Counted from the stretch's first letter, positions 28,050 through 36,919 are shown. The stretch is 64,000 nt of DNA from Lutibacter sp. B1 (GCF_012524075.1 NZ_JAAZUI010000003.1:62001-126000), one strand, 5' to 3'. Numbers and translations: made by a program. The notes: generated from the letters alone by a model not told the origin.

Positions 28050-29382
28050 ACATAGTAAAGTTACTGAAGGAGATATAAATTACTCTTTAGAACGTGATTT
28101 GTGGAACACAAATCACACAGATAAGGAAACAATTAGCTTATTAGAAAAAGATGCGCGTTATTTTTTACATCAATCTATGTCAACACCATGTTTGGATGTT
28201 TTACAAAATTGTGAAGGAGTTTTTATAGAGAACATTGAAGGTAAAAAATATTTAGATTTTCATGGTAACAATGTGCATCAAATAGGATTTTCTAATCCTT
28301 TGTTAGTTGAAAGACTTACAGAACAATTAAAAAAACTCACCTTCTCAACACGTAGATATACAAATGAAGCCGCCATTAATTTTGCTGAAAAACTGGCATC
28401 TTTAACACCATCAGATTTAAACAAAGTTTTATTAACACCAAACGGAAGTTCAGCAGTTGGTATGGCATTAAAACTTGCAAGAGCCGTTACCAAGAAGTTT
28501 AAAGTAGTCTCTTTTTGGGATTCATTTCACGGAGCTTCGTTAGATACAATTAGTGTTGGTGGCGAAGCAAATTTCAGAGAATATATGGGACCTTTAATGC
28601 CTGGTGTAGAACGTATTCCTCCACCTGTAAGTTATCGAGGTATTTTTGAAGGAAATGAAGATAAATGCTTGGAATATTTAGAATATGTTTTTAAAAAAGA
28701 AGGAGAAATAGGAGCTTTTATAGCAGAAACTATTAGAAATACAGATGTGCAGATTCCATCTCTACATTTTTGGAAAGAAGCTAGGGAATTATGCAATAAG
28801 TATGGCGTATTACTTATTCTGGATGAAATACCTATTGCATTAGGTAGAACCGGTAAAATGTTTGCTTTTGAAAATTATGATATTGAACCAGATATTTTAT
28901 GTTTAGGAAAAGGATTAGGAGGAGGAATTTTTCCTCAAGCTGCAATTATCACAAGAGATCAATTTAATAATTTTGGTGATATTTCTTTAGGACATTATAC
29001 GCACGAGAAAAGTCCGTTAGGGGCAATTGCCGGGCTTACCACAATTGAAATTATTGAAAATGAAGGCTTATTAAAAAAAGTATTGGATGATGAAATTTAT
29101 GTGAAAAATGCTTTGGAAAAACTTAAAGATAAGTATGAAATTATAGGAGGTGTAAGAGGAATAGGTTTATTGTGGGGTATAGAATTGGTAAAAGATAGAA
29201 AAACCAAGGAAAAAGCTTTAAGTGAAGCAGAAAAATTGATGTATGAATGCTTAAAAAAGGGACTAAGTTTTAAGGTTTCAGCAGGAAATGTAATACAATT
29301 ATCACCCGCGTTAACTATTTCAAAAGATGAATTAGATATTGCATTAACTATTTTAGATAAAAGTTTATCCATAATTCACTAA
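28036..29382 (+). CDS. pbfA: Class III PLP enzyme, probable (R)-1-hydroxy-2-aminoethylphosphonate ammonia-lyase (PbfA-like)
   Basis: 448 aa, fold-type I, no signal peptide. PLP lysine is K292 in CLGKGLGGG; the cofactor Asp is in LILDEIPIALGRTG. The N-terminal stretch (FLHQSMSTPCLDVL, then FHGNNVHQIGF and TRRYTNEAA) matches from memory the clade described as PbfA, which eliminates ammonia from R-HAEP to give phosphonoacetaldehyde, rather than ordinary omega-transaminases. The PhnX-like hydrolase 5 kb downstream would use that product. The main alternative is an O-phosphoethanolamine phospho-lyase, a close relative. No PhnW transaminase is in the window. Confidence 0.75.
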   Translation: MSQDKHSKVTEGDINYSLERDLWNTNHTDKETISLLEKDARYFLHQSMSTPCLDVLQNCEGVFIENIEGKKYLDFHGNNVHQIGFSNPLLVERLTEQLKKLTFSTRRYTNEAAINFAEKLASLTPSDLNKVLLTPNGSSAVGMALKLARAVTKKFKVVSFWDSFHGASLDTISVGGEANFREYMGPLMPGVERIPPPVSYRGIFEGNEDKCLEYLEYVFKKEGEIGAFIAETIRNTDVQIPSLHFWKEARELCNKYGVLLILDEIPIALGRTGKMFAFENYDIEPDILCLGKGLGGGIFPQAAIITRDQFNNFGDISLGHYTHEKSPLGAIAGLTTIEIIENEGLLKKVLDDEIYVKNALEKLKDKYEIIGGVRGIGLLWGIELVKDRKTKEKALSEAEKLMYECLKKGLSFKVSAGNVIQLSPALTISKDELDIALTILDKSLSIIH

Positions 29383-29408
29383 AGTGAATTCAATCAAAAT
29401 ATAAGTAA

Positions 29409-31001
29409 ATGAGAACAATTATACTAGTATTTCTTTCGGTTTTAGTATTTCCTTTTTTTGGAAATTCACAAAACAATGAAATTGAAATTTTGATACAACC
29501 GTATCTTCAAGATGCAACACCTAATTCTATTAAAATACTTTGGGAAACAACTGAAGAAGATGAAAGTATTGTAGAATATGGACTTACTCCAAAATTAGGA
29601 AAGAAAGCTACAGGAATATCTTTTGATGTTAATTTTACCGCATCCAGAATTCATGAAGTTAAAATTGATGGATTAAAAAAGTTCACAGAATACTACTATA
29701 GAGTTAAAACCAAAAATGTTATATCAGATATTTTTCAGTTTAAAACACCACCTTTTGCAAACGATAACGAATCATTTAATATAATTGCAATGAGCGATAT
29801 GCAGTATGATCCTAATAATCCCAATAAGTTTTCGGAAATTGTAAATGAAGGAATATTGACGTACCTAAAAAAAGAATTTAAAGGCTCTCTTCCAAATAAT
29901 TTAGCATTAGTGATGATTCCCGGCGATTTGGTACAAGACGGAACAAAATATTTTCAATGGAAAGAGCACTTTTTTAATCCTTCTGAAAAGTTATTTGGCA
30001 ATGTTCCTGTATATCCGGTTTTGGGAAACCATGAGAAAAATTCAATCTTTTATTTTAAATATTTTAGTCTTCCTGAAAACGGTACACCAGCTTATGCAGA
30101 ACATTGGTGGTTTAAAGACTATGGAAATACAAGAATTATTGGATTAAATTCTAATGATGGATATAGAGATTCAAAAGAGCAGTATGTTTGGTTAGAAAAA
30201 CTTTTAGAAGATACTTCAAAAAACGAAGATATAGATTTTGTTTTTGCTCAATTACATCATCCTTACAAATCAGAATTATGGATTCCGGGAGAAACAGATT
30301 TTACAGGGAAAGTAGTAAAATTATTGGAAAAATTCAGTTCGGAAACAGGTAAACCCAGTATTCATTTTTTTGGTCATACACACGGCTATTCCAGAGGTCA
30401 GTCTAAAGACCACAAACACTTGTGGATAAACGTTGCATCAGCAGGAGGAGCAATTGATAATTGGGGCGAATTTGAAGGAAGAGATTATGATGAGTTTACA
30501 GTAACTCAAGATGAATATGGTTTTGTAATGGTGGAAGTAGATGGCAGTAAAGATGATCCAAAATTTACGATAAAAAGAATTAGTAGAGGTAATGAAGATA
30601 CGTTTAGAAACAATGAAGTTACTGACAGTATTACTATTTGGAAAAAAGAAAGAAAACCTATAGAACCTGAGGCATTAACGCCTAACAATGAAACACTAAA
30701 TATTGAAGGAATTATTTTAAAAGCCGGTACTTTTAAAAGTAATTTTAAAGGTGCTTTTCACGCAGCATCAAACTGGCAAATTGCAGAAACAAAAGATTTT
30801 GTTAATCCGATTTTTGATAGTTGGAAACAACATGAAAATTGGTATTATTTAGAAAACAGACAAAAAGACGATAATCTGTCTGATGTAAATACAAAACGAT
30901 TAAAACCAAATATAACGTATTATTGGAGAGTGCGTTATAGAGACCAAAATCTGAATTGGAGTAATTGGTCAAATATATCATCTTTTAAAACTAAAGAATA
31001 A
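29409..31001 (+). CDS. Purple-acid-phosphatase-like metallophosphoesterase, exported
   Basis: 530 aa. Signal peptide ending near GNSQ (residue 21). N-terminal fibronectin/PAP-N-type domain (about 25-115). Calcineurin-like core with all metal motifs: MSDMQYD, IPGDLVQDG, LGNHEKN, QLHHPYKS and FFGHTHGYSRG. C-terminal beta-sandwich (about 425-530) with YYWRVRYRD. It likely hydrolyses a phospho-monoester or -diester in the periplasm or outside. It is one of three structurally unrelated phosphoesterases in this locus. It begins 26 nt after the pbfA-like gene and its stop overlaps the next start (TAATG). Confidence 0.85.
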   Translation: MRTIILVFLSVLVFPFFGNSQNNEIEILIQPYLQDATPNSIKILWETTEEDESIVEYGLTPKLGKKATGISFDVNFTASRIHEVKIDGLKKFTEYYYRVKTKNVISDIFQFKTPPFANDNESFNIIAMSDMQYDPNNPNKFSEIVNEGILTYLKKEFKGSLPNNLALVMIPGDLVQDGTKYFQWKEHFFNPSEKLFGNVPVYPVLGNHEKNSIFYFKYFSLPENGTPAYAEHWWFKDYGNTRIIGLNSNDGYRDSKEQYVWLEKLLEDTSKNEDIDFVFAQLHHPYKSELWIPGETDFTGKVVKLLEKFSSETGKPSIHFFGHTHGYSRGQSKDHKHLWINVASAGGAIDNWGEFEGRDYDEFTVTQDEYGFVMVEVDGSKDDPKFTIKRISRGNEDTFRNNEVTDSITIWKKERKPIEPEALTPNNETLNIEGIILKAGTFKSNFKGAFHAASNWQIAETKDFVNPIFDSWKQHENWYYLENRQKDDNLSDVNTKRLKPNITYYWRVRYRDQNLNWSNWSNISSFKTKE

Positions 31002-32104
31002 TGAAAAAAATAAGTTTAATAATTAGCATAATTTTATTGCTGTCTTTTATAGGAAATGCACAGCAAAAAACTCAGAAAAGTGAGCCAAATATATTCGTAA
31101 TAACTTTAGATGGAGTTAGGTGGCAAGAAGTTTTTACCGGAATTGATACTGTTTTATTGGAAAACAAAAAATATACACACGACAAAAAGGTTTTATCAGA
31201 AAAATTTATAGGAGAAAGTATAGAGGAAAACCGGAAAAAATTAATGCCATTTTTTTGGAATACAATAGTTAAAGAAGGACAAATATATGGTAACAGAAAT
31301 AAAAATAGCTTTGTTAATCTCACAAATAAAATGGTTTTCTCATATCCTGGATATAACGAGATTTTAACCGGAAAAGCCGATGATGCGACTATTAATAGCA
31401 ACGATAAAATTTATAATAAAAACATTACAGTTTTAGAAAAAATAAATCAAAATCCACAGTATAAAAATAAAGTTGCTGCTTTTGGAAGTTGGGATGTTTT
31501 TCCTTTTATAATTAATGACAAAAGAAGTGGCATACCTGTAAATGCAGGATATATGAAAGCTACCGGAGATGATTTAACGGAAAGAGAAATATTTTTAAAT
31601 GAAATACAATGGCAAGCTCCAATAATTTGGGAATCGGTTAGGTTAGATGTGTTTACGCATCAATATGCAAAAGAATATATTAAAAAGAAACAACCAAAAG
31701 TGGTATATATTGCTTATGGTGAAACTGATGATTTTGCGCATGGAGGTTTGTTTGATTATTATATTAAATCGTTATATACTGCCGATTCTATGATTGAAGA
31801 TTTGTGGAATTATGTTCAAAATAATCCTTTTTATAAAAACAATACTTATTTTATTATCACTACAGATCACGGTAGAGGTGTTGGAGATGATCCCGAATCA
31901 ATGTGGACAAGTCATGGTTCAAAAGTAAAAGATGCAGACCAAACATGGTTAGCTGTTATGGGGCCAACAATTAAAGCAAAAGGAGAAATTAAAGAAATAT
32001 CACAAAATTACACCAACCAAATTGCCGCTACTGTAGCTAAATTGCTTGGTTTAGATAATTTGATAGATGATAAAATTGGAAAACCTTTTATTTCAAACTG
32101 GTAA
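31001..32104 (+). CDS. Alkaline phosphatase superfamily hydrolase (sulfatase/phosphodiesterase-like), exported
   Basis: 367 aa. Signal peptide to about residue 20 (IGNAQQ). LDGVRWQEVF at the start of the fold, a nucleophile region around VFSYPGYNEILTG, metal ligands in YGETDDFAHGG and TTDHGRG, and a final His in WTSHGSK. It is close in architecture to phosphonoacetate hydrolase (PhnA) and ENPP relatives but shorter. In this setting it could remove phosphate, a phosphodiester group or the phosphonate of a derivative. Exact substrate unknown. Overlaps the preceding stop by 1 nt and is followed after 7 nt by the carrier gene. Confidence 0.82.
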   Translation: MKKISLIISIILLLSFIGNAQQKTQKSEPNIFVITLDGVRWQEVFTGIDTVLLENKKYTHDKKVLSEKFIGESIEENRKKLMPFFWNTIVKEGQIYGNRNKNSFVNLTNKMVFSYPGYNEILTGKADDATINSNDKIYNKNITVLEKINQNPQYKNKVAAFGSWDVFPFIINDKRSGIPVNAGYMKATGDDLTEREIFLNEIQWQAPIIWESVRLDVFTHQYAKEYIKKKQPKVVYIAYGETDDFAHGGLFDYYIKSLYTADSMIEDLWNYVQNNPFYKNNTYFIITTDHGRGVGDDPESMWTSHGSKVKDADQTWLAVMGPTIKAKGEIKEISQNYTNQIAATVAKLLGLDNLIDDKIGKPFISNW

Positions 32105-32111
32105 TTGAAAA

Positions 32112-33413
32112 ATGAAATTAAGCAGAAAAACATACATGCCAAAAAGTAAAATATATATTATTATCCAAGCTATTATAGCTTCTTTTGGAACTTATTTTTG
32201 TATGTATGCTTTTCGTAAACCATTTACAGTTGCAACTTTCGAAGGTTTTTCTTACTGGGGAGTAGATTACAAAATTTTGTTGATTATTTCTCAAGTATTG
32301 GGTTATATGCTTTCAAAATTTATTGGAATAAAAGTTATTTCAGAAATGAAGCAAGAACGTCGTGGTATTTTTTTAATAGGATTGATTATTGTAGCAGAAC
32401 TGGCTTTATTGTTATTCGCCTTAACTCCCAAACCATACAATATTGTTTTTATGTTTTTAAACGGCTTACCATTAGGGATGATTTGGGGTATTGTATTCTC
32501 TTATCTTGAAGGCAGGCGTTATACTGAAATTTTTGGTGTAGCTTTAAGTTCAAGTTTTATTGTATCGTCAGGTTTTGTTAAATCTACAGGAAAATTTGTA
32601 ATGGATAGCTGGCATTTTTCAGAATTATGGATGCCTTTTATTACAGGAATTTTATTTATTGTACCCTTACTTTTTTTTACATTTTTATTAGAAAGACTAC
32701 CTAAACCGGATGAAGAAGATGAAAATTTGAAAACAAAAAGGGTTCCTTTATCAAAAAAAGAAAGGAAGAAACTATTTTTAAAATTTGCTTTTCCTATTAT
32801 TATTTTGGTTGTTTTCTATACAGCACTAACGGCTTTTAGAGATTTGAGAGATAATTTTGCCAGAGAACTTTGGGACACTTTAGGTTATCAAGACAGCTCC
32901 AGTATATATACAACAGCAGAAATTCCTATAGCCATAGCTGTATTGGTAATTTTGGGACTGTTAGCTTTTATTAAAAATAATATGAAAGCATTTTTAATTT
33001 ACCATTATTTGATACTTTTTGGAACAATTATTATTGGTATTAACACATGGTTGTTTCAACAACAGGTTATATCTCCTTTAGTTTGGATGGTACTTACTGG
33101 TTTTGGCTTATACATTTGTTACGTTCCTTTTAACTGTATCTTTTTTGATAGAATGATTGCAACTTTTAAAATTAAAGGAAACTCAGGTTTTCTTATATAT
33201 ATTGCAGATTCTTTCGGGTATTTAGGAAGTATGGCAGTGCTACTGTATAAAAATTTTGGTCAGTCTTCTATTTCTTGGTTACAATTTTTCACCTATGGCA
33301 CTTATGTAATTTCTGTAATAGGAATAATTATTACTGTAATTTCTTTATTTTATTTTATAATGAAATATAAAAAAAATGCTGAAGTAAAAGCATATAGTGT
33401 ACAAGCGTTATAA
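32112..33413 (+). CDS. MFS-type membrane carrier (DUF5690 family)
   Basis: 433 aa with about twelve hydrophobic helices and a basic central loop (about 200-220). The first helices carry CMYAFRKPFTVATF, a pattern shared by the DUF5690 group and reminiscent of the GlpT/UhpT organophosphate antiporter branch. It should move a small solute across the inner membrane. Lying between periplasmic phosphoesterases and cytoplasmic phosphonate enzymes, it is the natural candidate for import of the released amino-phosphonate. No ABC phosphonate transporter is present in the window. Family moderately sure; substrate inferred. Confidence 0.75.
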   Translation: MKLSRKTYMPKSKIYIIIQAIIASFGTYFCMYAFRKPFTVATFEGFSYWGVDYKILLIISQVLGYMLSKFIGIKVISEMKQERRGIFLIGLIIVAELALLLFALTPKPYNIVFMFLNGLPLGMIWGIVFSYLEGRRYTEIFGVALSSSFIVSSGFVKSTGKFVMDSWHFSELWMPFITGILFIVPLLFFTFLLERLPKPDEEDENLKTKRVPLSKKERKKLFLKFAFPIIILVVFYTALTAFRDLRDNFARELWDTLGYQDSSSIYTTAEIPIAIAVLVILGLLAFIKNNMKAFLIYHYLILFGTIIIGINTWLFQQQVISPLVWMVLTGFGLYICYVPFNCIFFDRMIATFKIKGNSGFLIYIADSFGYLGSMAVLLYKNFGQSSISWLQFFTYGTYVISVIGIIITVISLFYFIMKYKKNAEVKAYSVQAL

Positions 33414-33484
33414 TTAAATAATTGATATAATATTAAAAAGAAAGCTATTTATAAAAGAAAAAAAATATAAAAATAAACTTGAAA

Positions 33485-34156
33485 ATGATAAAATTAGTAG
33501 TATTTGATATAGCAGGAACCACTGTTAACGAGAATAATGTAGTTTATAAAACTTTAAGAAAAGCAATAAATAAAGCCGGTTATAATTTTTCTTTAGAAAC
33601 GGTTTTAGAACATGGCGCAGGTAAAGAAAAACACCAAGCCATTAAAGATATTATTGCTCTGGAAAACAATAAAAATGGTGATGAGGAATCGTTAAGTATT
33701 TTTAATGTTTTTTCTAATTTATTAAAAATGAAGTATGCAGACTTAAAGGTTAGAACGTATCCAAATACTGAAGAAGTTTTTGAAAAATTAAAGGAAAATG
33801 ATATTAAAATAGTTTTGAATACGGGGTATGATAAAAAAACAGCCCGATCACTACTTTCAAAATTAAAATGGGAAAAAGGCAAACATTACGATGAACTTAT
33901 AACCGCGAGCGATGTTGAAAATAGCAGACCTGCACCTGATATGATAAATTTGGCAATGGATTTTTTTGATATTAAAGATTCTAAGAAAGTGGTTAAAGTT
34001 GGAGATTCAATAATTGATATTGAAGAAGGGAAAGCGGCTAATTGCGGAATTACAATTGGCGTTACAACAGGTGCACACACTAAAGAACAATTACAAAGTG
34101 CACAACCAACTTATATTATTGATAATCTCAGTGAACTAATTCAAAAAATACTTTAA
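33485..34156 (+). CDS. Phosphonatase-like HAD hydrolase (PhnX-like)
   Basis: 223 aa from the ATG at 33485; a TTG two codons earlier is possible. The HAD nucleophile motif is DIAGT (D8), the DxAGT form special to phosphonoacetaldehyde hydrolase and its 'PhnX-like' sister clade. A cap-domain Lys (K47 in HGAGKEKHQ) is where PhnX has its Schiff-base lysine. The C-terminal metal motif is KVGDSIIDIEEG. It would split phosphonoacetaldehyde into acetaldehyde and phosphate. The sister clade's true substrate is not settled, so a related phosphono-aldehyde is possible. It lies 1 nt before the FAD oxidase. Confidence 0.82.
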   Translation: MIKLVVFDIAGTTVNENNVVYKTLRKAINKAGYNFSLETVLEHGAGKEKHQAIKDIIALENNKNGDEESLSIFNVFSNLLKMKYADLKVRTYPNTEEVFEKLKENDIKIVLNTGYDKKTARSLLSKLKWEKGKHYDELITASDVENSRPAPDMINLAMDFFDIKDSKKVVKVGDSIIDIEEGKAANCGITIGVTTGAHTKEQLQSAQPTYIIDNLSELIQKIL

Positions 34157-34157
34157 T

Positions 34158-35399
34158 ATGGAAAATAATGTAATTGACAGTGTTGATGCCATTGTAATTG
34201 GAGCAGGTACAATAGGTTGTGCTACAGCATGGCATTTAGCAAAAAGAAGTGTTAATAAAGTGCTGTTAATTGACAGAAATACTATTGGAAGTGGTAATAC
34301 GTCTAAAGCAGCATCATTAATGACGTTGGTTAGAACTAAAGAAGAGTTGATTCCTCTAATTCAAGAAACCTATAAAAATATTGATGAAATAGAACAAGAA
34401 ACAGGTGAAAAAACAGGTAAAAATAAAGTAGGCACACTTCATATTGCTTCCTCTGAAGAGTCGGTAGTTAATCTTAAAAAAATAGTTGCTATTGCAAATA
34501 AACATCATATTAAAAATAAGGAAATAGGTATTGAAGAGGTAAAAAAGAAAGTTACTTGGTTAGATACTTCATCTATTAAAAAAGTTTCTTTTATGGAAGA
34601 TGATTCTTTTCTAGATGCGTATTTGTTGGCAAATGCATTTGCAAAAGCTGCTAAATTAAAAGGCGCAACAGTAATGCAAAATACTGAAGTTATTGAATTG
34701 CTTTCTGAAAACAACCAAATTACCGGTGTAAAAACAACTAAAGGAATTATTAAATCATCCATAGTTATTGATTCGGCAGGCGCTTGGTCTAACCTATTAT
34801 CTTTACAGCTAAACATACCAATACCAATGGCTCCGGTAAGAAGTATTTATTGGATTACCGAAAAAAATGATAAGTTGTTTCCGCACGATCATCCTATGAT
34901 AGTAATGCCTGATGCTATGGCATATTCCAGACCGGAAAATGGAGCTTTATTGTTTGGGTTAAGAGAAGAAAACAGTCCACATTTTCATCCAAATAAATTA
35001 AATCCAAAACCTAATTCTGATTTTTTAGGGCCTAAAGATGATGAATGGGATATTTTAGAAAATTATGGGAAAGATTTTATCAATTATTTTCCTGAATTTG
35101 AAGAAATTGGAATGAAAAATTGTATTACAGGAATTTCTACGTATACGCCTGATGGATATTATACCGTTGGACCTTTTCCTAATTTTAAAGGATTTTACGC
35201 TGCAACAGGTTGTGCAGGAGCAGGTGTGGCAGGTTCGGGGGGAATAGGAAGATTAATTGCAGAAATGATTTTAAAAATTCCTTTGTTTACAAGTGCTGAA
35301 AAATTTAGAATTGACAGATTTTCTGATTTTGATCCATTATCTGAAAATTTTAGACAAAAATGTGCCGATGCAAGAAGTAAGAAAAAAGATGGCGGATAA
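34158..35399 (+). CDS. DAO-family FAD-dependent oxidoreductase, probable aminophosphonate oxidase
   Basis: 413 aa. The N-terminal dinucleotide fold is IVIGAGTIGCATAWHL, followed by SGNTSKAASL as in sarcosine and glycine oxidases; the C-terminal FAD motif is TGCAGAGVAGSGGIGRL. Related FAD oxidases beside PhnX-type genes oxidise N-methyl-2-aminoethylphosphonate, and some oxidise AEP itself, to phosphonoacetaldehyde, replacing PhnW. Immediate adjacency to the PhnX-like gene fits that role. It could instead act on another secondary amine. Last plus-strand gene of the locus; the regulator converges 25 nt later. Confidence 0.8.
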   Translation: MENNVIDSVDAIVIGAGTIGCATAWHLAKRSVNKVLLIDRNTIGSGNTSKAASLMTLVRTKEELIPLIQETYKNIDEIEQETGEKTGKNKVGTLHIASSEESVVNLKKIVAIANKHHIKNKEIGIEEVKKKVTWLDTSSIKKVSFMEDDSFLDAYLLANAFAKAAKLKGATVMQNTEVIELLSENNQITGVKTTKGIIKSSIVIDSAGAWSNLLSLQLNIPIPMAPVRSIYWITEKNDKLFPHDHPMIVMPDAMAYSRPENGALLFGLREENSPHFHPNKLNPKPNSDFLGPKDDEWDILENYGKDFINYFPEFEEIGMKNCITGISTYTPDGYYTVGPFPNFKGFYAATGCAGAGVAGSGGIGRLIAEMILKIPLFTSAEKFRIDRFSDFDPLSENFRQKCADARSKKKDGG

Positions 35400-35424
35400 A
35401 ATAATGTCGATAAAAAAGGTTTAA

Positions 35425-36006
35425 TTAACTTAATTCAGTTTCATTAAAAAAATACAAAACTAACATTTTAGCAGGTTCTGAATCTTTATTAATAGGAACA
35501 TGAGGGAAACGGCCATCAAAAAATAACGAATCTCCTTCTGTAATTTCAATTTCTTCATTATCAATTATATAAGAAATTTTGCCACTTAACATATATTTAA
35601 ATTCGTAAGCATCGGTAGTTACTTTATCGCGTTTACTATTTGGTAAAACTTCTAATAAAACTGCCTCAAAACCAATTGATGATAAACTTTTATTAAATAT
35701 AAATTTATAAACAAAGCCTTCTGCTTCAACTTCTTTTTCAATTTCAGAATATTCGTTTTTTCTTGTAACAATAAATTTTTTACCATTTATTTTTTCCATT
35801 CCATCAAAAAAAGAACTGAGTTCAATTTCTAAGGCTCCAATAATATTTAATAGTACAGGTAATGAAGGTATTGTACGTCCGTTTTCAATTCTGGAAATTA
35901 ATCCGTTACTAACACCGGCTTTAGTAGCAACTTCACTTATAATTAATTGCTTTTTTTTTCTAATTTTTTTAATTTGCTTTCCAATATCTAGTAAATAATC
36001 GTCCAT
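35425..36006 (-). CDS. XRE-cupin transcriptional regulator (PuuR-like)
   Basis: 193 aa. An N-terminal HTH_3 domain (about residues 6-62, QLIISEVATKAGVSNGLISRIENGRT) is followed by a C-terminal cupin (about 110-185, with GDSLFFDGRFPHVPIN). Regulators of this type sense small amines or amino acids and control the adjacent catabolic genes. It is convergent to the phosphonate locus, so any control of susC would act at a distance; the 15-bp palindrome at 20186-20200 is a candidate site. Codon use is like its neighbours. Confidence 0.85.
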   Translation of the reverse strand: MDDYLLDIGKQIKKIRKKKQLIISEVATKAGVSNGLISRIENGRTIPSLPVLLNIIGALEIELSSFFDGMEKINGKKFIVTRKNEYSEIEKEVEAEGFVYKFIFNKSLSSIGFEAVLLEVLPNSKRDKVTTDAYEFKYMLSGKISYIIDNEEIEITEGDSLFFDGRFPHVPINKDSEPAKMLVLYFFNETELS

Positions 36007-36090
36007 AAGATTTTGTGTGTCTTAATAGTTTTTACAAATATGAATTTTTTGTATGAATTTAAATGTTAAAGTTGTTATAAGTTATTATAG

Positions 36091-36225
36091 CGTGAGTTCG
36101 ATTAATTAAAACTTAATAAGCTTATTATATTTATGTTATTCCTGTGAAGGGAGGAATGACAGTTTCTTAATCAACTTAAAAACATATTTAATTTAATTAT
36201 CAGATACTTTTATATCGAACTCACG
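36091..36225. repeat. 135-bp MITE-like element with 12-bp terminal inverted repeats
   Basis: CGTGAGTTCGAT at 36091-36102 is exactly mirrored by ATCGAACTCACG at 36214-36225. Inside lies a second hairpin, GTTATTCCT (36135-36143) / AGGAATGAC (36152-36160), built from a TTCCTG..AGGAAT sequence of the dispersed-repeat type. No coding capacity. It occupies most of the 319-bp gap 36007-36325 and has no clear target-site duplication. Probably a non-autonomous inverted-repeat element or an old remnant of one. Confidence 0.6.
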
Positions 36226-36325
36226 TTTAAAGATAAAATCAATACTTGTATAAATTAATTGCCGGTTTTAGCTACTTATGAAAATGCTACGAGGATTCTT
36301 TATTCAGTTTTTTTTAGTGGGCGTT

Positions 36326-36919
36326 TCATTTTGCATTTCGAACATCGTTAATACTTAATTGAAGAAATCTAAAAGCTAGATACACAGACCATACTGTCCA
36401 ACCTGCATACAAGAATCGCTGTTTTAATCCAAAATATCCATTCAATACATTTGGGAAAAAAATTGAAAAGCCCAACAACATTATTATAAAACTAATTATT
36501 GCTACTGCTCTTATTTTTAACAAATGTTCTTTCTTTCTCCATAAAATTAGGCTTAAAATTGGAGCCAAAATAATTAACGGAAAAGGAAGTCCTACAATAC
36601 TATGTAATTTCAAAGGCATTGGAAATAAGGCTGGTCCTGCAAGAAAGGAATATAGCAAAATAAAAAGTATAGGAATAACGCTTAATTGCTTCATCTTACA
36701 GTATTTGTATAAACCAATAACAAAAAAAATATTCAATATAGAACTCAAAACTAATCCAGCAGTAAAAAGATACTGTGTTCTTGTTCCTAATGCTCCTAAT
36801 TCGCTAACCAACCATGTAAAATGATTATAATCTTCAAGCATTAATCCGCAAACAATAGTAGTAATCCAAAAAATTATTGGACTTATTATTCCGAGGTATA
36901 ACAAATGCCTTTCTTTCAT
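36326..36919 (-). CDS. DUF998-family membrane protein
   Basis: 197 aa, about six hydrophobic helices spread over the whole length. The opening (LGIISPIIFWITTIVCG) and the VSELGALGTRTQYLF segment are typical of DUF998. Function unknown in the family. It stands alone between the inverted-repeat element and the divergent laminarin regulator and shows no link to either locus. Confidence 0.8.
   Translation of the reverse strand: MKERHLLYLGIISPIIFWITTIVCGLMLEDYNHFTWLVSELGALGTRTQYLFTAGLVLSSILNIFFVIGLYKYCKMKQLSVIPILFILLYSFLAGPALFPMPLKLHSIVGLPFPLIILAPILSLILWRKKEHLLKIRAVAIISFIIMLLGFSIFFPNVLNGYFGLKQRFLYAGWTVWSVYLAFRFLQLSINDVRNAK

Noticed and set aside
28036-29382. Plain ornithine/GABA-type aminotransferase
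   Set aside because: The N-terminal motifs and the PhnX-like and FAD neighbours fit the phosphonate ammonia-lyase clade better, though tree placement is still needed.
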